From positions 186,001-250,000 of the forward strand of contig NZ_SGXE01000003.1 of NCBI RefSeq assembly GCF_004216895.1: 64,000 nucleotides of DNA, in the 5' to 3' direction. Positions within the stretch are counted from its first letter, which is position 1. Each line of letters begins with the position of its first letter. A program made the position numbers and the translations under genes. This stretch comes from Aquimarina brevivitae. Its GTDB lineage: Bacteria > Bacteroidota > Bacteroidia > Flavobacteriales > Flavobacteriaceae. Positions 63,964 through 64,000 of this stretch are shown in pieces. The notes under the pieces are model-generated. The model saw nothing but the letters and a program-made list of their open reading frames with translations, searched no databases and was not told the origin of the DNA.

Positions 63964-64000
63964 TGGCAAATTAGCCCTACAAAGAATAACACTAACAAAA

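Overview
The window looks like core chromosome of a low-GC member of the Bacteroidota, most likely family Flavobacteriaceae; the genus cannot be fixed from the sequence. The pointers are: -7 promoter elements of the Bacteroidota type (TAnnTTTG) with almost no Shine-Dalgarno sequences; a bamD-rpoZ-coaBC-DUF4835-recN run; the bacillithiol-associated protein YtxJ; a LytS/LytTR pair and an RprX/RprY-like pair; a GAPDH with a long N-terminal extension; and Bacteroidota-specific families (DUF6503, DUF6913, DUF4835). No rRNA, tRNA, CRISPR array, insertion sequence or prophage was recognised.

Layout. 1-2.2 kb: LytS-type kinase (cut by the window edge), LytTR regulator and a CHRD lipoprotein. 2.3-10.3 kb: lpd, a beta-helix-like lipoprotein, glyA, fumarylacetoacetase, an unknown lipoprotein and ytxJ, several separated by strong intrinsic terminators. 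10.5-16.4 kb: clpB, a TetR regulator and thioesterase that each carry the same 14-bp palindrome upstream, and small secreted proteins. 16.5-26.5 kb: smpB, pcm, a Gfo/Idh/MocA oxidoreductase, a four-helix-bundle protein, 3-hydroxyacyl-CoA dehydrogenase, a TlpA-like lipoprotein, DUF1015, YggS, an exonuclease/GIY-YIG fusion, a voltage-gated channel with a zinc ribbon, and miaA. 26.5-39.8 kb, all on the minus strand: the two-component pair, coaE, YbbR, a glycosyltransferase, fabI, recN, DUF4835, coaBC, rpoZ, bamD, an inward-rectifier K+ channel, dapA and DUF6913.

39.9-44.9 kb is the most accessory-looking part: a 904-residue superfamily I helicase with a possible nuclease domain lies directly behind three tandem YhhN-like (lysoplasmalogenase family) membrane genes. 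Two of the three copies have lost acidic residues that the first keeps. This block sits between DUF6913/dapA and ligA. 44.9-48.9 kb: ligA, a LOG-family gene, prmC and a GNAT gene on the minus strand. 49.2-52.8 kb: ribD, a HAD phosphatase, an EamA transporter and YigZ, tightly packed and using several TTG starts, facing a YbgC-like thioesterase. 52.9-64 kb: dnaA, a low-molecular-weight phosphatase, an RsmI-like methyltransferase, a lysozyme-like protein with a structured leader, mltG-GNAT-dapF, a DegQ/HtrA protease, GAPDH, a coiled-coil membrane protein and trmD.

Most genes are housekeeping: translation quality control, lysine/peptidoglycan precursors, CoA and fatty acid synthesis, DNA repair and envelope assembly. 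The items most worth a second look are the helicase/YhhN block, the exonuclease-UvrC-like fusion, the duplicated TetR operator, a 42-codon membrane ORF, and several short or structured mRNA leaders. No clearly new defence or mobile system could be demonstrated.
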